Assembly (NCBI GenBank): GCA_012960315.1
Contig: DUBN01000004.1
Coordinates: 1 to 43,551, forward strand
Reading direction: 5' to 3'
Length of the DNA stretch: 43,551 nucleotides
Source of the DNA: Acidimicrobiia bacterium
Lineage (GTDB): Bacteria; Actinomycetota; Acidimicrobiia; Acidimicrobiales; Poriferisodalaceae
Positions 35,098-43,551 of the stretch are shown here, in pieces. Each line of letters starts with the position of its first letter. Positions within the stretch are counted from its first letter, which is position 1. The notes under the pieces were generated by a model that saw only the letters and a program-made list of their open reading frames with translations, was not told the DNA's origin and searched no databases. The position numbers and the translations under genes are program-made.

Positions 35098-36630
35098 TCA
35101 ATCAGGATTATCGGAGCCCCATGCTCGTGCGATGGCGCGAGGAAGCTCTTCTATCCATTGGATGAGGTCGTGGCCGCAAACTCGTTCGGTGAAGTAGTGA
35201 GGCGATTCGTGAAAATGAAGCCATGCTGCCCATGCTTCTGTGGCTTGGTGAAACCCTGGCTCCAAAGTTCCGGCACAGAGGTGGACAAAGGGAGCGCCGT
35301 CGGCATTCCAGCGGGTCTGCTCATCTGGGGGCATCCCTGTTGAATATGCGATGCAGTGACCGAATCGTTGTCTGTGCATTGATGCAGTGGCAAGAGCATG
35401 GCCAGCACCATCCGAACATCCGAATATCGCGCGGAACTCTCTTCGATCGGAAGCGCCGAATTCGCCCTCGGCCCAACTACTGAGCTCATCGACAAAAAAC
35501 CTTTGATGACGATCGAAACGTTGATCATCGAAGCCCGGCAGGTACTCGAGCGCTCGTTCGTTTCCGGTCCTGTCCATCGGCGCAGCATGCGCGCCGATGA
35601 GAATGACTGGAGGGATAGTTGATTCTGCAATTGCTGCATCAACTCTCCGAATGTAAGGCTGGATCATGTTCCCGTCGGTGGAGTAGATGACCGGAAGTGA
35701 CATACCAGTGGTGTGCCCTGGCGGCAGGTAAACCTTTACCCTCCGATTTTCGCGCAACGCAGCGCTAGCGAATTCGTGGGTTTCTAAGGACCCTATGAGG
35801 GCATCGTCTTCATGACTCGGGAGTTCTGCTGGCGCGGCGCTACCTCTAAAACGATGGTCGACTGGGCCCCGTCCTCCAATTGGCATACCGTCTTCATTTA
35901 GAGGCCAGAATCCGTAGCCGAACACCGCCTCTGAGAGCCTGTCAAGCCGGATTTGCGAACACCAAAGGTCGGAAGGACTGCCGTCGTCTTCGTTGACATT
36001 CCACATTGGCAACTCAAAAACTGGTCCAGGGATAATGCCATTGCCAGTTGATTGGCAGACCATCGTCAGATCATTGCCGTCTGCCCAAGCTCCTTCCGGG
36101 TTGCTCGCGAGGCCAGAACGCAGCTCCGCAACGCTCGGATCCGACCAAACACGACAAAACTTCTGACCTAAAGGAAGGCCAACGGCTTGATGACGTTCTC
36201 GCGCTCTTGACTGGTTTTGCTTGTCTATGCGCTGGCGCATCTCGAGCAGGGGAGGCAAACCGAAACTGCTTCTCATTTCGTCGTCAGCGATTCCGTCAAT
36301 GGGACCCATCACCAGGTCCCCTTGATGCTCAAGAACTACGGTGCCGAATCTTTGTGGCCGGCCGCTCATCAGAGCGATCTTGTCAGCACATTCAGCGAAC
36401 AACGCGCCGGCTCCAGGAATGCCTGCTTGATGGGCGCGCCCTGCCAATTCACCGGCTATCGGCAGTTGTTGAGGTCCAGCATGAACAGCGATTGCTCTAG
36501 ATGCACGGAGCGCTTCTCCTCCCTGCAAGTTGGGGAGTTCCGCGTGTTGTAACAATTCCCTCACGAACAAGGGAGCGGTTTCAAGATCTGCGCCCTCGAG
36601 CTGGATTAATAGATCGCCGATGGCGCTCAC
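35098..36630 (-). CDS. Esterase-like protein of the enterochelin esterase/esterase D type, with an unusual N-terminal half
   Basis: 510-aa protein. Residues from about 290 resemble the Fes/IroE/esterase D alpha/beta hydrolases: NRRVKVYLPPGH, LPVIYSTDGN, PVILIGAHAAPM and the nucleophile elbow FGCSDGAGHAL (Ser in GCSDG). The first 290 residues show no family I recognise; they include a Leu-rich helical start and a region with many Trp and Pro. The usual catalytic His at the C-terminus is not placed with certainty. The GTG start is preceded by GAGGAGG. It stands next to the Box genes, but no role in that pathway is implied by the sequence. Confidence 0.82.
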   Translation of the reverse strand: MSAIGDLLIQLEGADLETAPLFVRELLQHAELPNLQGGEALRASRAIAVHAGPQQLPIAGELAGRAHQAGIPGAGALFAECADKIALMSGRPQRFGTVVLEHQGDLVMGPIDGIADDEMRSSFGLPPLLEMRQRIDKQNQSRARERHQAVGLPLGQKFCRVWSDPSVAELRSGLASNPEGAWADGNDLTMVCQSTGNGIIPGPVFELPMWNVNEDDGSPSDLWCSQIRLDRLSEAVFGYGFWPLNEDGMPIGGRGPVDHRFRGSAAPAELPSHEDDALIGSLETHEFASAALRENRRVKVYLPPGHTTGMSLPVIYSTDGNMIQPYIRRVDAAIAESTIPPVILIGAHAAPMDRTGNERALEYLPGFDDQRFDRHQRFFVDELSSWAEGEFGASDRREFRAIFGCSDGAGHALATASMHRQRFGHCIAYSTGMPPDEQTRWNADGAPFVHLCAGTLEPGFHQATEAWAAWLHFHESPHYFTERVCGHDLIQWIEELPRAIARAWGSDNPD

Positions 36631-36780
36631 ACAGCCTCCTCAACGGTTCTTCAGGCTAGCCGTCATGGCGATTAGCAGTCTGACCGATTGGAAATAAGAC
36701 CCGAGATGATGTCGAGACGCGATCGGTTGTAGCGTCAGCAACGGAATAGAACAAGGCCGCTGAGCGGCAAAGGAGATGAT

Positions 36781-37557
36781 GTGTCCGAAGAACTCGTCCT
36801 TACTGAAAAGCGGGGCCATATTCAGATTCTTACCCTTAACCGTCCCAGTGATATGAACGCCTTCAATACCGCTTTAGCTTCTGCTCTTGGCGATGCTCTC
36901 GAAGCTATGGATGCCGATCCAGAAATTCGTGTCGGTGTGCTTACCGGGTCTGGTCGTGGCTTTAGCGCTGGAATGGATCTGAAACAGTTCGCGGATGGAG
37001 GAATCGACGCGATGCCAAACGTGGGTGATCGAGGCTTTGCGGGTATTACTGAAAAAAGTTGTGCCAAGCCTCTAATCGCAGCAGTGGAGGGCTTTGCCCT
37101 GGCCGGTGGGCTAGAAGTGGCTCTTTCTTGTGATCTCATCGTTGCGTCGGAAGGCGCGAAGCTTGGTATTCCAGAGGCTGGCGTTGGTCTTTTTGCCGGT
37201 GCAGGGGCCCTTCTCCGTCTGCCTCGGCAGCTCCCGTATAGCTTGGCGATGGAGATGGCACTCACGGCTGATCCAATTACCGCCGAGGTAGCTCACCAAC
37301 ACGGCATGGTAAATCGTGTTGTGCCAAAGGGCGAAGCCCTCGAAGCTGCGATTGTGCTGGCTGAAAGGATTTCAAAGAACGCACCCAAGGGAGTTCGAGC
37401 GTCGAAGAAGCTGATAAAAGACGTCCTGGGAGTGTCCGAAGACGAGTTTTGGAATTTCCAACGACCGGAACTTGAAGCGGTGTTTGCGTCACAGGATGCC
37501 TTCGAAGGAGCGACTGCTTTCGCGGAAAAACGCCAACCAAATTGGCAAGACAAATAG
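36781..37557 (+). CDS. Enoyl-CoA hydratase
   Basis: Crotonase-family protein of 258 aa with a complete-looking active site: LNRPSDMNAFNT, GSGRGFSAGMDLKQF, EGFALAGGLEVALSCDLIV and IPEAGVGLFAGAG with a glutamate at the usual position. GTG start with an excellent AAAGGAGATGAT just before it. The methyltransferase gene starts 10 bp after the stop, so the two are probably co-transcribed. It may serve the beta-oxidation-like steps after ring cleavage by BoxC, but it is not placed in that operon. Confidence 0.92.
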   Translation: MSEELVLTEKRGHIQILTLNRPSDMNAFNTALASALGDALEAMDADPEIRVGVLTGSGRGFSAGMDLKQFADGGIDAMPNVGDRGFAGITEKSCAKPLIAAVEGFALAGGLEVALSCDLIVASEGAKLGIPEAGVGLFAGAGALLRLPRQLPYSLAMEMALTADPITAEVAHQHGMVNRVVPKGEALEAAIVLAERISKNAPKGVRASKKLIKDVLGVSEDEFWNFQRPELEAVFASQDAFEGATAFAEKRQPNWQDK

Positions 37558-37567
37558 TCTCAAGCCA

Positions 37568-38143
37568 TTGACGAGCAGCCGATGGAGTGGGCGAGCAGAC
37601 CTTGTTCAAGGAGACCGTTATGACGCGCGCTGGGAGCAACTTGCCGAGTCGGGTCAGAACATTCACGGCGAAGCCGACTTCGTAGAGGCATATGGCCCTC
37701 TGTCTGTACTTGACGCTGGTTGTGGAACTGGCCGGGTTGCGATGGAGCTCTACCGACGCGGAATTGATGTCGTAGGAGTTGATCTTGATGAGAGAATGTT
37801 GGGAACTGCACGACGAAAAGCTCCGGACCTAAGTTGGGTGAGCGGTGACCTGACAACACTTGAATTGGGTCGAACCTTCGATGCAGCGATCCTGGCTGGC
37901 AACGTCATGATCTTTGTTCTTCCCGGTTCGGAAAAAGCGGTCTTGAGCAGTGTCAAAAATCACCTGATCACAAATGGCGTACTTATCGCGGGCTTCGAAA
38001 TAAAACCCGATGCCATTTCGTTAGCGGAATATGACTCTGTTATGTCCGAGATAGGGATGGAGCCGACGGGCCGGTGGAGTACTTGGCAGCGAGATCCTTA
38101 CCAAGGTCAGCGCTATGCCGTGTCTGCACACCGCCGAATTTGA
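37568..38143 (+). CDS. SAM-dependent methyltransferase, class I
   Basis: 191-aa Rossmann-fold methyltransferase. Motif I is VLDAGCGTGRVAMEL, the acidic end of strand 2 is VVGVDLDERML, then WVSGDLTTLELG and a motif IV-like FDAAILAGNVMIF. The GDRYDARWEQLAESGQ segment near the N-terminus is common in actinobacterial small methyltransferases. I chose a TTG at 37568 (MTSSRWSG) because the ATGs upstream lie inside the crotonase gene in another frame and add no family sequence. The substrate is unknown. It ends seven bases from the converging small hypothetical gene. Confidence 0.85.
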   Translation: MTSSRWSGRADLVQGDRYDARWEQLAESGQNIHGEADFVEAYGPLSVLDAGCGTGRVAMELYRRGIDVVGVDLDERMLGTARRKAPDLSWVSGDLTTLELGRTFDAAILAGNVMIFVLPGSEKAVLSSVKNHLITNGVLIAGFEIKPDAISLAEYDSVMSEIGMEPTGRWSTWQRDPYQGQRYAVSAHRRI

Positions 38144-38150
38144 TCATTGG

Positions 38151-38459
38151 CTAATCCATCGGAAGACGAGCTAAAAGTTCGATCTTGCGTTCTTCGTACT
38201 CGTCAAAGTCGATCTCTTCATTATCGAATTTTTTTTGGAGTTCTTCTACGAGGCGAAGCAGATCTCCTGCCGAGATTTCCTGCTCGAGGTTCCCGTCAAG
38301 TTGCGCAGCGTCGTCATCAACGACTGGCTCATCATCTCCATAAACCAGCGGCCCGCTTTCAGGCGTCTGACCTAAGCGCTTAGCGCGTTTAGCGTCGGCT
38401 TTGGCTTTCTTTGCCCGGTCCCGCTGGAGTTTTTCGAAGGTTGTGCGGCTCCCTGCCAT
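38151..38459 (-). CDS. Conserved small hypothetical protein, highly charged
   Basis: 102-aa protein with a Lys/Arg-rich N-terminal helix (KLQRDRAKKAKADAKRAKR), an acidic middle (DDEPVVDDDAA) and a C-terminal helical part (LRLVEELQKKFDN, then FDEYEERKIELL) that looks like a short coiled coil or SHOCT-like motif. No signal peptide or membrane helix. I do not recognise a function; small basic proteins of this look are common next to housekeeping genes in Actinomycetota. The ATG stands about nine bases after AAGGAG. Confidence 0.75.
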   Translation of the reverse strand: MAGSRTTFEKLQRDRAKKAKADAKRAKRLGQTPESGPLVYGDDEPVVDDDAAQLDGNLEQEISAGDLLRLVEELQKKFDNEEIDFDEYEERKIELLARLPMD

Positions 38460-38691
38460 AGCGACTCCTTAGTAGCGGCGCGAAAAATCGATCAATGACC
38501 TGTGGACCGAATGCTTGACCGCCGAGGGTGCTCCAAATGAGCTCAAGAACAGCGGCACGGCCAACAAAAGAGCTTACAGCCTCATTACCCGAAATTGGTG
38601 GCTCTAAAGAAGGATCTCAAGTAGCTACAAGCTGATAGCGGCATCTACGTTTACAGGTAGGTCAATGCGAAGGGCCTGTATGAGCTAGCCG

Positions 38692-40320
38692 CTACTCCGG
38701 CCAATCAAATTCTGAAAATCGATCGCGCAAAACCTTTTTGTCGATTTTTCCGGTACCAGTATGAGGGATTTCCTCTACAGCGACTATGGCATCGGGGAGC
38801 CACCACGACGCAACATGGGGTTTGATGGCCTCCACTATCTCATCGCGTTCGAACTCCACATCAGGTTCCAGAACGACGAGAAGCAGAGGTCGCTCCCCCC
38901 AACGGTCGTGAGGTAATCCCACCGCTGCTGCCTCTGCAACTCCCGGGGCCCCAACAGCTGCGTTCTCGAGCTCAATGGAGCTAATCCACTCACCACCGCT
39001 TTTGATCACATCTTTAGCTCGGTCCACGATCGTTATATAACCCTCCGTGTCCATGGTCGCGACATCTCCTGTCCGGAGCCAGTTCCCACTGTCATCTCCG
39101 ATGTGCGTCATTTCGTCGGCCAGCTCGAAATAGGCACCTGCGACCCATGGGCCTCGGGCTAAGAGCTCGCCAGGACTGGAACCATCACGGGGAACGTCTT
39201 CTCCGTTCGCGTCAACAAGTCGAAGTTCCACTCCATAAAGCTCGCGCCCTGCCATGGCCTGACGGCGACGCTGTTCTTCGCGGTTTAGCCCGGCCACTCG
39301 GTGCGTGAACCGCCCAGCGGACCCTTGAGTCATTTCGGTCATTCCCCAGACATGTGAAACAAAAACTCCATAGTCGTCTTCCAGCGTGTCCATAAGTGAA
39401 CGCGGGGCAGCGGAGCCTCCGACCGCTATACGTTGCAGTGAAGGGATGTCGGAACCAGTGTCCTTGAGCTGCTGGACGACCGATAGCCAAATAGTTGGAA
39501 CGCCCGCCGAAAATGTGATCTGTTCGTCTTGGATTTGCCTGACAAGTGCTTCGGCAGAAAGGTCTGGGCCAGGTAGGACCAACTTGGCGCCAGACATTGC
39601 AGCGGCGAATGGGATCGCCCATCCGTTGACGTGAAACATTGGTACGGCAAGCAATATCGACTCGCTTGAGTTGACATTGTGGCCGTCGCCGGTGCACGTC
39701 GCCCAAGTCTGCAGGACGATGGAACGATGACTTTGCATGACCCCTTTAGGGTCTCCAGTAGTGCCTGAGGTATAGCAAAGAGTAGCGGCGCTCCACTCGT
39801 CGAGCAGGGGCCAATCAACCGTGGAGCCACTTTCACTTATCCACTGTTCATATGCGACAGCATTAGGCAACGACGTTTCTTCCAACTCGTCAGTGAGTAC
39901 TACCCATTTGCGCACCGAAGGTGTTTCAAGAGCAATCGCCTCTGCCAAGTGAAGAAAGTCCGGATCGACGAAAACTAATTGGTCCTCAGCATGACGAATG
40001 ATCCAAGCAATTTGTTGATCGCGAAGACGGGGATTGACTGTGTGTAAGACAGACCCAAGGCCAGTAATCCCGTAATAGACCTCTAAGTGTCGATGATCGT
40101 TCCATGCGATAGTGGCGATCCTGTCGCCTTGAGAAATCCCTTCGTCTTTCAAAGCTGAGGAGACCTGTCGGGCACGCGAACAAATTTCTGACCAGTTAGT
40201 GCGATGCACAATTCCCGCGGAATCTGTAGCGATTACGTCAGTGGAGGAGTGGTTCCTACCCGCGTAGTCGATGAGGCTCGAGACCAGCAATTGGCGGTCC
40301 ATATTTAACCCACGAAGCAT
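38692..40320 (-). CDS. Acyl-CoA synthetase (AMP-binding)
   Basis: Medium/long-chain fatty-acid-CoA ligase type adenylation enzyme of about 542 aa. Seen: [17 protein letters not shown] (P-loop), VPMFHVNGW, the acceptor motif [11 protein letters not shown], the hinge [15 protein letters not shown], and the catalytic Lys in [10 protein letters not shown]. The FHVNGW and GEWIS segments suit the family of medium-chain FadK/AlkK-like ligases. The ATG at 40320 lies seven bases after the stop of the epoxide hydrolase gene, with TGAGGG upstream. The two form an operon; the substrate is inferred to be a fatty or alicyclic acid. Confidence 0.92.
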   Translation of the reverse strand: MLRGLNMDRQLLVSSLIDYAGRNHSSTDVIATDSAGIVHRTNWSEICSRARQVSSALKDEGISQGDRIATIAWNDHRHLEVYYGITGLGSVLHTVNPRLRDQQIAWIIRHAEDQLVFVDPDFLHLAEAIALETPSVRKWVVLTDELEETSLPNAVAYEQWISESGSTVDWPLLDEWSAATLCYTSGTTGDPKGVMQSHRSIVLQTWATCTGDGHNVNSSESILLAVPMFHVNGWAIPFAAAMSGAKLVLPGPDLSAEALVRQIQDEQITFSAGVPTIWLSVVQQLKDTGSDIPSLQRIAVGGSAAPRSLMDTLEDDYGVFVSHVWGMTEMTQGSAGRFTHRVAGLNREEQRRRQAMAGRELYGVELRLVDANGEDVPRDGSSPGELLARGPWVAGAYFELADEMTHIGDDSGNWLRTGDVATMDTEGYITIVDRAKDVIKSGGEWISSIELENAAVGAPGVAEAAAVGLPHDRWGERPLLLVVLEPDVEFERDEIVEAIKPHVASWWLPDAIVAVEEIPHTGTGKIDKKVLRDRFSEFDWPE

Positions 40321-40327
40321 GTTGCCC

Positions 40328-41458
40328 TCAGCGAATCTCGGCGAAGAATGAGCGTACATCGTCTATGAAAAGTTCAGGTTGTTCGAAAGCAGCGAAATGG
40401 CCGCCTTTCGACATCTTGGTCCATCTGCGGATATCTGTGTAAATTCCATCGCTCCAGGCTCTCACCGGAGGAATAATTTCGTGGGGGAAGCACGCAACGC
40501 CCGTGGGAATGTCCACCTGTGCTGGTCGCATAGCCCTGAAACTTTCCCAGTAAAGACGTGCGGAAGATGTCGCCGACTTCGTGACCCAGTACAACATGAC
40601 GTTGTCGAGCATTTCGTCTCTGGAGAGGGCATCTTCTGGGTGACCTTCGTTGTCGGTCCATGCCCAGAACTTCTCCAAAATCCAGGCGAGCTGCCCAGCC
40701 GGAGAATCCGTCAATCCGTACCCCAAGGTTTGTGGCCGTGTTCCTTGTTGGGTTGAGTAACCCGAGTCCCACTCCGTGTAATGGGCAGCCGCTTTGAGTG
40801 CTGCCCGTTCTTCGTCATTAGGTTCGCGGTCCTTCGGTCTTTTACCTCTCATGACCATGTTGAGATGGATCCCTAAACAGTGCTCTGGGTGACGTCCCCC
40901 GATAGCGGTGGTAATAGCCGAACCCCAATCACCCCCTTGAGCCCCGAATTGTTCATAGCCAAGACCTGTGACTAATTCGGTGAACACGTCTGCAATTTTT
41001 TCAACGCCCCATCCTGTGGAGGGAGGGTTCCCGCTAAGCCCGTAGCCCGGCAGTGAGGGACAAATCACGTGAAATGCATCTTCAGCGCGCCCACCAAAAG
41101 CAGTCGGATTTGTTAACGGCTCAATCACCTTGTGGAATTCAACGAATGAGCCCGGCCATCCATGGGAAAGAAGTAATGCGGTTGCATCCTCATGGGGTGA
41201 CCGTTGGTGAACGTAATGAATTTCGCAGCCGTCGATAGCAGAAGTGAAATGGTCAAATCTGTTGAGTGCAGCCTCGCGTTCACGCCATTTATAGGACTTC
41301 GCCCAGTAGTCACACATTTCTTGGACGTAGCTGAGGGGAATACCCTGAGACCAATCTTCTACTAGCTCTTTTTCGGGCCAACGAGTTCTAGCTAGGCGAT
41401 CACGTAGGTCGTCTAGAACCTCATCGCCGACTGCTATGACGTACGGACGTATCTCCAT
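40328..41458 (-). CDS. Epoxide hydrolase with EHN domain
   Basis: 376-aa alpha/beta hydrolase of the microsomal-like epoxide hydrolase family. The N-terminal EHN segment is seen (LRDRLARTRWPE, then GIPLSYVQEMCDYW), then HGWPGS at 99-104 for the oxyanion hole, nucleophile D177 in GGDWGSA, and the catalytic His354 in KGGHFAAFEQP. Length and order are normal. It starts the two-gene unit with the acyl-CoA synthetase, and could detoxify epoxides formed in catabolism or by BoxB; that link is speculative, since BoxB's epoxide is normally consumed by BoxC. Confidence 0.93.
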   Translation of the reverse strand: MEIRPYVIAVGDEVLDDLRDRLARTRWPEKELVEDWSQGIPLSYVQEMCDYWAKSYKWREREAALNRFDHFTSAIDGCEIHYVHQRSPHEDATALLLSHGWPGSFVEFHKVIEPLTNPTAFGGRAEDAFHVICPSLPGYGLSGNPPSTGWGVEKIADVFTELVTGLGYEQFGAQGGDWGSAITTAIGGRHPEHCLGIHLNMVMRGKRPKDREPNDEERAALKAAAHYTEWDSGYSTQQGTRPQTLGYGLTDSPAGQLAWILEKFWAWTDNEGHPEDALSRDEMLDNVMLYWVTKSATSSARLYWESFRAMRPAQVDIPTGVACFPHEIIPPVRAWSDGIYTDIRRWTKMSKGGHFAAFEQPELFIDDVRSFFAEIR

Positions 41459-41633
41459 GCGGACAACCTAGCGTTGGGGTGAAGCCAAGGCCCCGTCAGG
41501 GTCGTTGGGCTGAGTGGTGGTGGCCCCGAACGCTAAGTGAAATCAGATGCAACTCGGGCGGTGACCATTAACTCATCGATGCTTGTGCACAGCCCGAAGC
41601 GATCCACAAAAAGATTGGGCCATGGACCATGCA

Positions 41634-43529
41634 TCACTTTCGACCCCGTTTCTTGAGACGAAGCCGTTTGCCAGCGTTGAGCTCAACTTTTCGGAGGCGA
41701 AGGTTGGCCGGTGTCACTTCGATGCACTCGTCGTCTGCAATGAACTCGAGAGCATGTTCCAGAGAAAGATCTCGGGGCGGACTCAGACGGATGGCTTCAT
41801 CAGCCGCTGCGGCCCTGACGTTCGTCTGTTTTTTCTCTTTACAGATGTTCACGTCTAAGTCATCCGGTCTTGGATTTTCACCGATGATCATTCCCTCGTA
41901 CACGGTTTTCCCAGGACCAACGAAGAGTGTGCCGCGGTCCTGAACAGTTGATGCTGCGTAGGCGCTTGTTAGGCCCGAACGGTCAGCGACAATGGAACCA
42001 GAGTGGCGGGTTCGAAAATCGCCTGTCCATTTCACGTAGCTCTCAAAAACATGATGTAAAAGTCCGGTGCCGCGAGTCTCAGTAAGAAATTCAGTCCTAA
42101 AGCCAATTAGACCACGGGCAGGAACGACATAGTCGAGGCGAACCCAGCCGGTGCCATGGTTGCTCATCTGTTCCAAACGACCACGCCTTTCCCCGAGAAG
42201 TTGAGTGACGGACCCCACATGTTCGTCGGGTACGTCAATAGTCACGCGTTCGGTCGGCTCGTGGGTTACCCCATCGATGATTTTGGTGAGCACCTCAGGC
42301 TTGCCTACCGTGAGTTCGAAGCCTTCGCGGCGCATAATTTCAACGAGGACGGCGAGTTGAAGTTCGCCTCGGCCTTGAATCTCCCAAGAATCGGGCCGTT
42401 CGGTTGGGAAAAGGCGCAGTGAGACGTTGCCAACGAGTTCTGCATCTAAACGACTTTTAATTTGGCGGGCCGTCAGCTTGGTGCCATCGCTGCCTGCGAG
42501 AGGTGAGGTATTGATCCCCACGGTCATGGACAGACTTGGCTCGTCGACTTTGATCACCGGAAGGGCGCGCGGCGTGTTGAGGTCGCTGAGGGTTTCGCCG
42601 ATAGTTATTTCAGGAATACCTGCAACGGCGACAATCTCTCCTGGTCCGGCTTCCAGCGCGTCAACGCGTTCCAAACCCTCGGTGACATAGAGCTCAGCGA
42701 CGCGGGTGCTGCTTATGGTGCCATCGGTCCGACACCAGGAAACCATCTGGCCTTTTTTCAAACGACCGTGCAAGATCCTGCAGAGAGCAAGCCTTCCAAC
42801 ATAGGGGTTCGCGTCGAGGTTGGTGACCCATGCCTGCAAGGGATGTTCGGGGTCATGGCGGGGAGCGGGAATCGTTCGAATTAGAACCTCGAATAATGGG
42901 TCCAGATCATGTCCCGGAGAATCCAGGTCGATTGTGGCGGTTCCCTTTCGGGCGTCCGTGTAGACGATCGGGAAATCGATTTGTTCATCTCGGGCGTCTA
43001 GGTCGAGGAACAACTCGTAGGTTTCGTCGACGACCGCAGCAATCCGGGCATCCTGCCGATCGATTTTGTTAATAACCAGAACTACGGGAAGGTTGAGAGC
43101 CAAGGCTTTTCGCAACACGAACCGTGTTTGTGGCAGCGGGCCTTCCGAAGCATCAACTAACAGGACGACACCATCGACCATCGTCAGAGCGCGTTCGACT
43201 TCCCCCCCAAAGTCTGCGTGGCCGGGAGTGTCAACGATATTGATCTTGAAGTGTTGCTCTGCCTCGTTCTTCCATCTAACGGCGGCGTTCTTGGCGAGAA
43301 TAGTTATGCCTTTTTCGCGCTCAAGATCCATAGAGTCGAGAACTCGGTCGGTAACGGCAGCATTCTCGCGAAAGGCTCCGGACTGCCACAACATTGCGTC
43401 GACGAGCGTCGTCTTTCCGTGATCGACATGAGCGATGATCGCCACGTTACGAAGGTCATCGCGCGCGACTGAAGGTTCGGTAGTAGTCAATGGTTCCGAG
43501 GTCGCAATTGGGGGACGCGGCGACTGCAT
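41634..43529 (-). CDS. typA: Translational GTPase TypA/BipA
   Basis: Ribosome-associated GTPase of the EF-G-like family, needed under stress and cold. The 631-aa protein has the P-loop AHVDHGKTT (34-42), switch I/II segments ([20 protein letters not shown]), NKID, a domain II ([12 protein letters not shown]), the domain [22 protein letters not shown], and the TypA-specific C-terminal domain ([35 protein letters not shown]). Length is normal apart from about 22 poorly conserved residues before the first strand. The ATG at 43529 is near the window edge, so its promoter is outside. Confidence 0.97.
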   Translation of the reverse strand: MQSPRPPIATSEPLTTTEPSVARDDLRNVAIIAHVDHGKTTLVDAMLWQSGAFRENAAVTDRVLDSMDLEREKGITILAKNAAVRWKNEAEQHFKINIVDTPGHADFGGEVERALTMVDGVVLLVDASEGPLPQTRFVLRKALALNLPVVLVINKIDRQDARIAAVVDETYELFLDLDARDEQIDFPIVYTDARKGTATIDLDSPGHDLDPLFEVLIRTIPAPRHDPEHPLQAWVTNLDANPYVGRLALCRILHGRLKKGQMVSWCRTDGTISSTRVAELYVTEGLERVDALEAGPGEIVAVAGIPEITIGETLSDLNTPRALPVIKVDEPSLSMTVGINTSPLAGSDGTKLTARQIKSRLDAELVGNVSLRLFPTERPDSWEIQGRGELQLAVLVEIMRREGFELTVGKPEVLTKIIDGVTHEPTERVTIDVPDEHVGSVTQLLGERRGRLEQMSNHGTGWVRLDYVVPARGLIGFRTEFLTETRGTGLLHHVFESYVKWTGDFRTRHSGSIVADRSGLTSAYAASTVQDRGTLFVGPGKTVYEGMIIGENPRPDDLDVNICKEKKQTNVRAAAADEAIRLSPPRDLSLEHALEFIADDECIEVTPANLRLRKVELNAGKRLRLKKRGRK

Positions 43530-43551
43530 CAGTGTGCCAGGAAACGTGCGA

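Noticed and set aside
38625-38682. Inverted repeat TACAGG/CCTGTA after the acyl-CoA synthetase as a terminator
   Set aside because: The loop is long and no T-run follows on either strand.

Overview
The window is ordinary, gene-dense bacterial chromosome of moderate GC. It encodes a mycothione reductase, a DsbA-family protein resembling mycothiol-dependent reductases, an F420-type luciferase-like oxidoreductase, a Ddn-type deazaflavin reductase and a PaaX regulator. Together these point to an Actinomycetota heterotroph. The mixed catabolic content would suit an environmental (perhaps Acidimicrobiia-like) lineage, but that placement is inference. I see no mobile elements, CRISPR arrays, rRNA or tRNA genes.

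Layout. At 36-1442 (+) lies mycothione reductase, facing a long minus-strand run from 13217 down to 1470: serB, a crotonase, a UGA-containing arsenate reductase, a tandem glycine riboswitch, gcvT, gcvP, a DinB-like protein, a nucleoside hydrolase, a UGA-containing selD, a J-domain protein, a NadD-like nucleotidyltransferase and a 2-oxoglutarate/Fe(II)-type oxygenase. From 13443 (+) there is a two-gene molybdoenzyme system in which the iron-sulfur electron-transfer subunit is fused to its membrane anchor. From 17.9 to 29.6 kb come scattered catabolic genes: crotonases, a serine hydrolase, F420-type oxidoreductases, an N-acyl-D-amino-acid deacylase-like amidohydrolase, alpha/beta hydrolases and a Nudix hydrolase. 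From 29.6 to 35.1 kb is an aerobic benzoyl-CoA (Box) locus: boxB, boxC and paaX on the minus strand, divergent from a benzoate-CoA ligase. The rest holds an esterase-like protein, a crotonase, a methyltransferase, an acyl-CoA ligase with an epoxide hydrolase, and typA/bipA.

The most notable content is selenium-related. Two genes would be mis-called by standard gene finders because each has an in-frame TGA exactly where the family has its catalytic cysteine. SelD reads GAG-U-ACK (Sec16). A glutaredoxin-type ArsC reads HNPH-U-GSSK (Sec12, co-linear with Cys12 of the plasmid R773 enzyme), and its three arsenate-binding arginines are conserved. Both UGAs are followed by hairpins whose apical loops lie about 20-24 nt downstream, as in bacterial SECIS elements. 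No selA, selB or selC is visible here, so they must lie elsewhere if these are true selenoproteins. SerB makes serine, GcvT/GcvP consume glycine, and selenocysteine is built on serine, so this stretch groups serine, glycine, one-carbon and selenium metabolism with mycothiol redox genes nearby.
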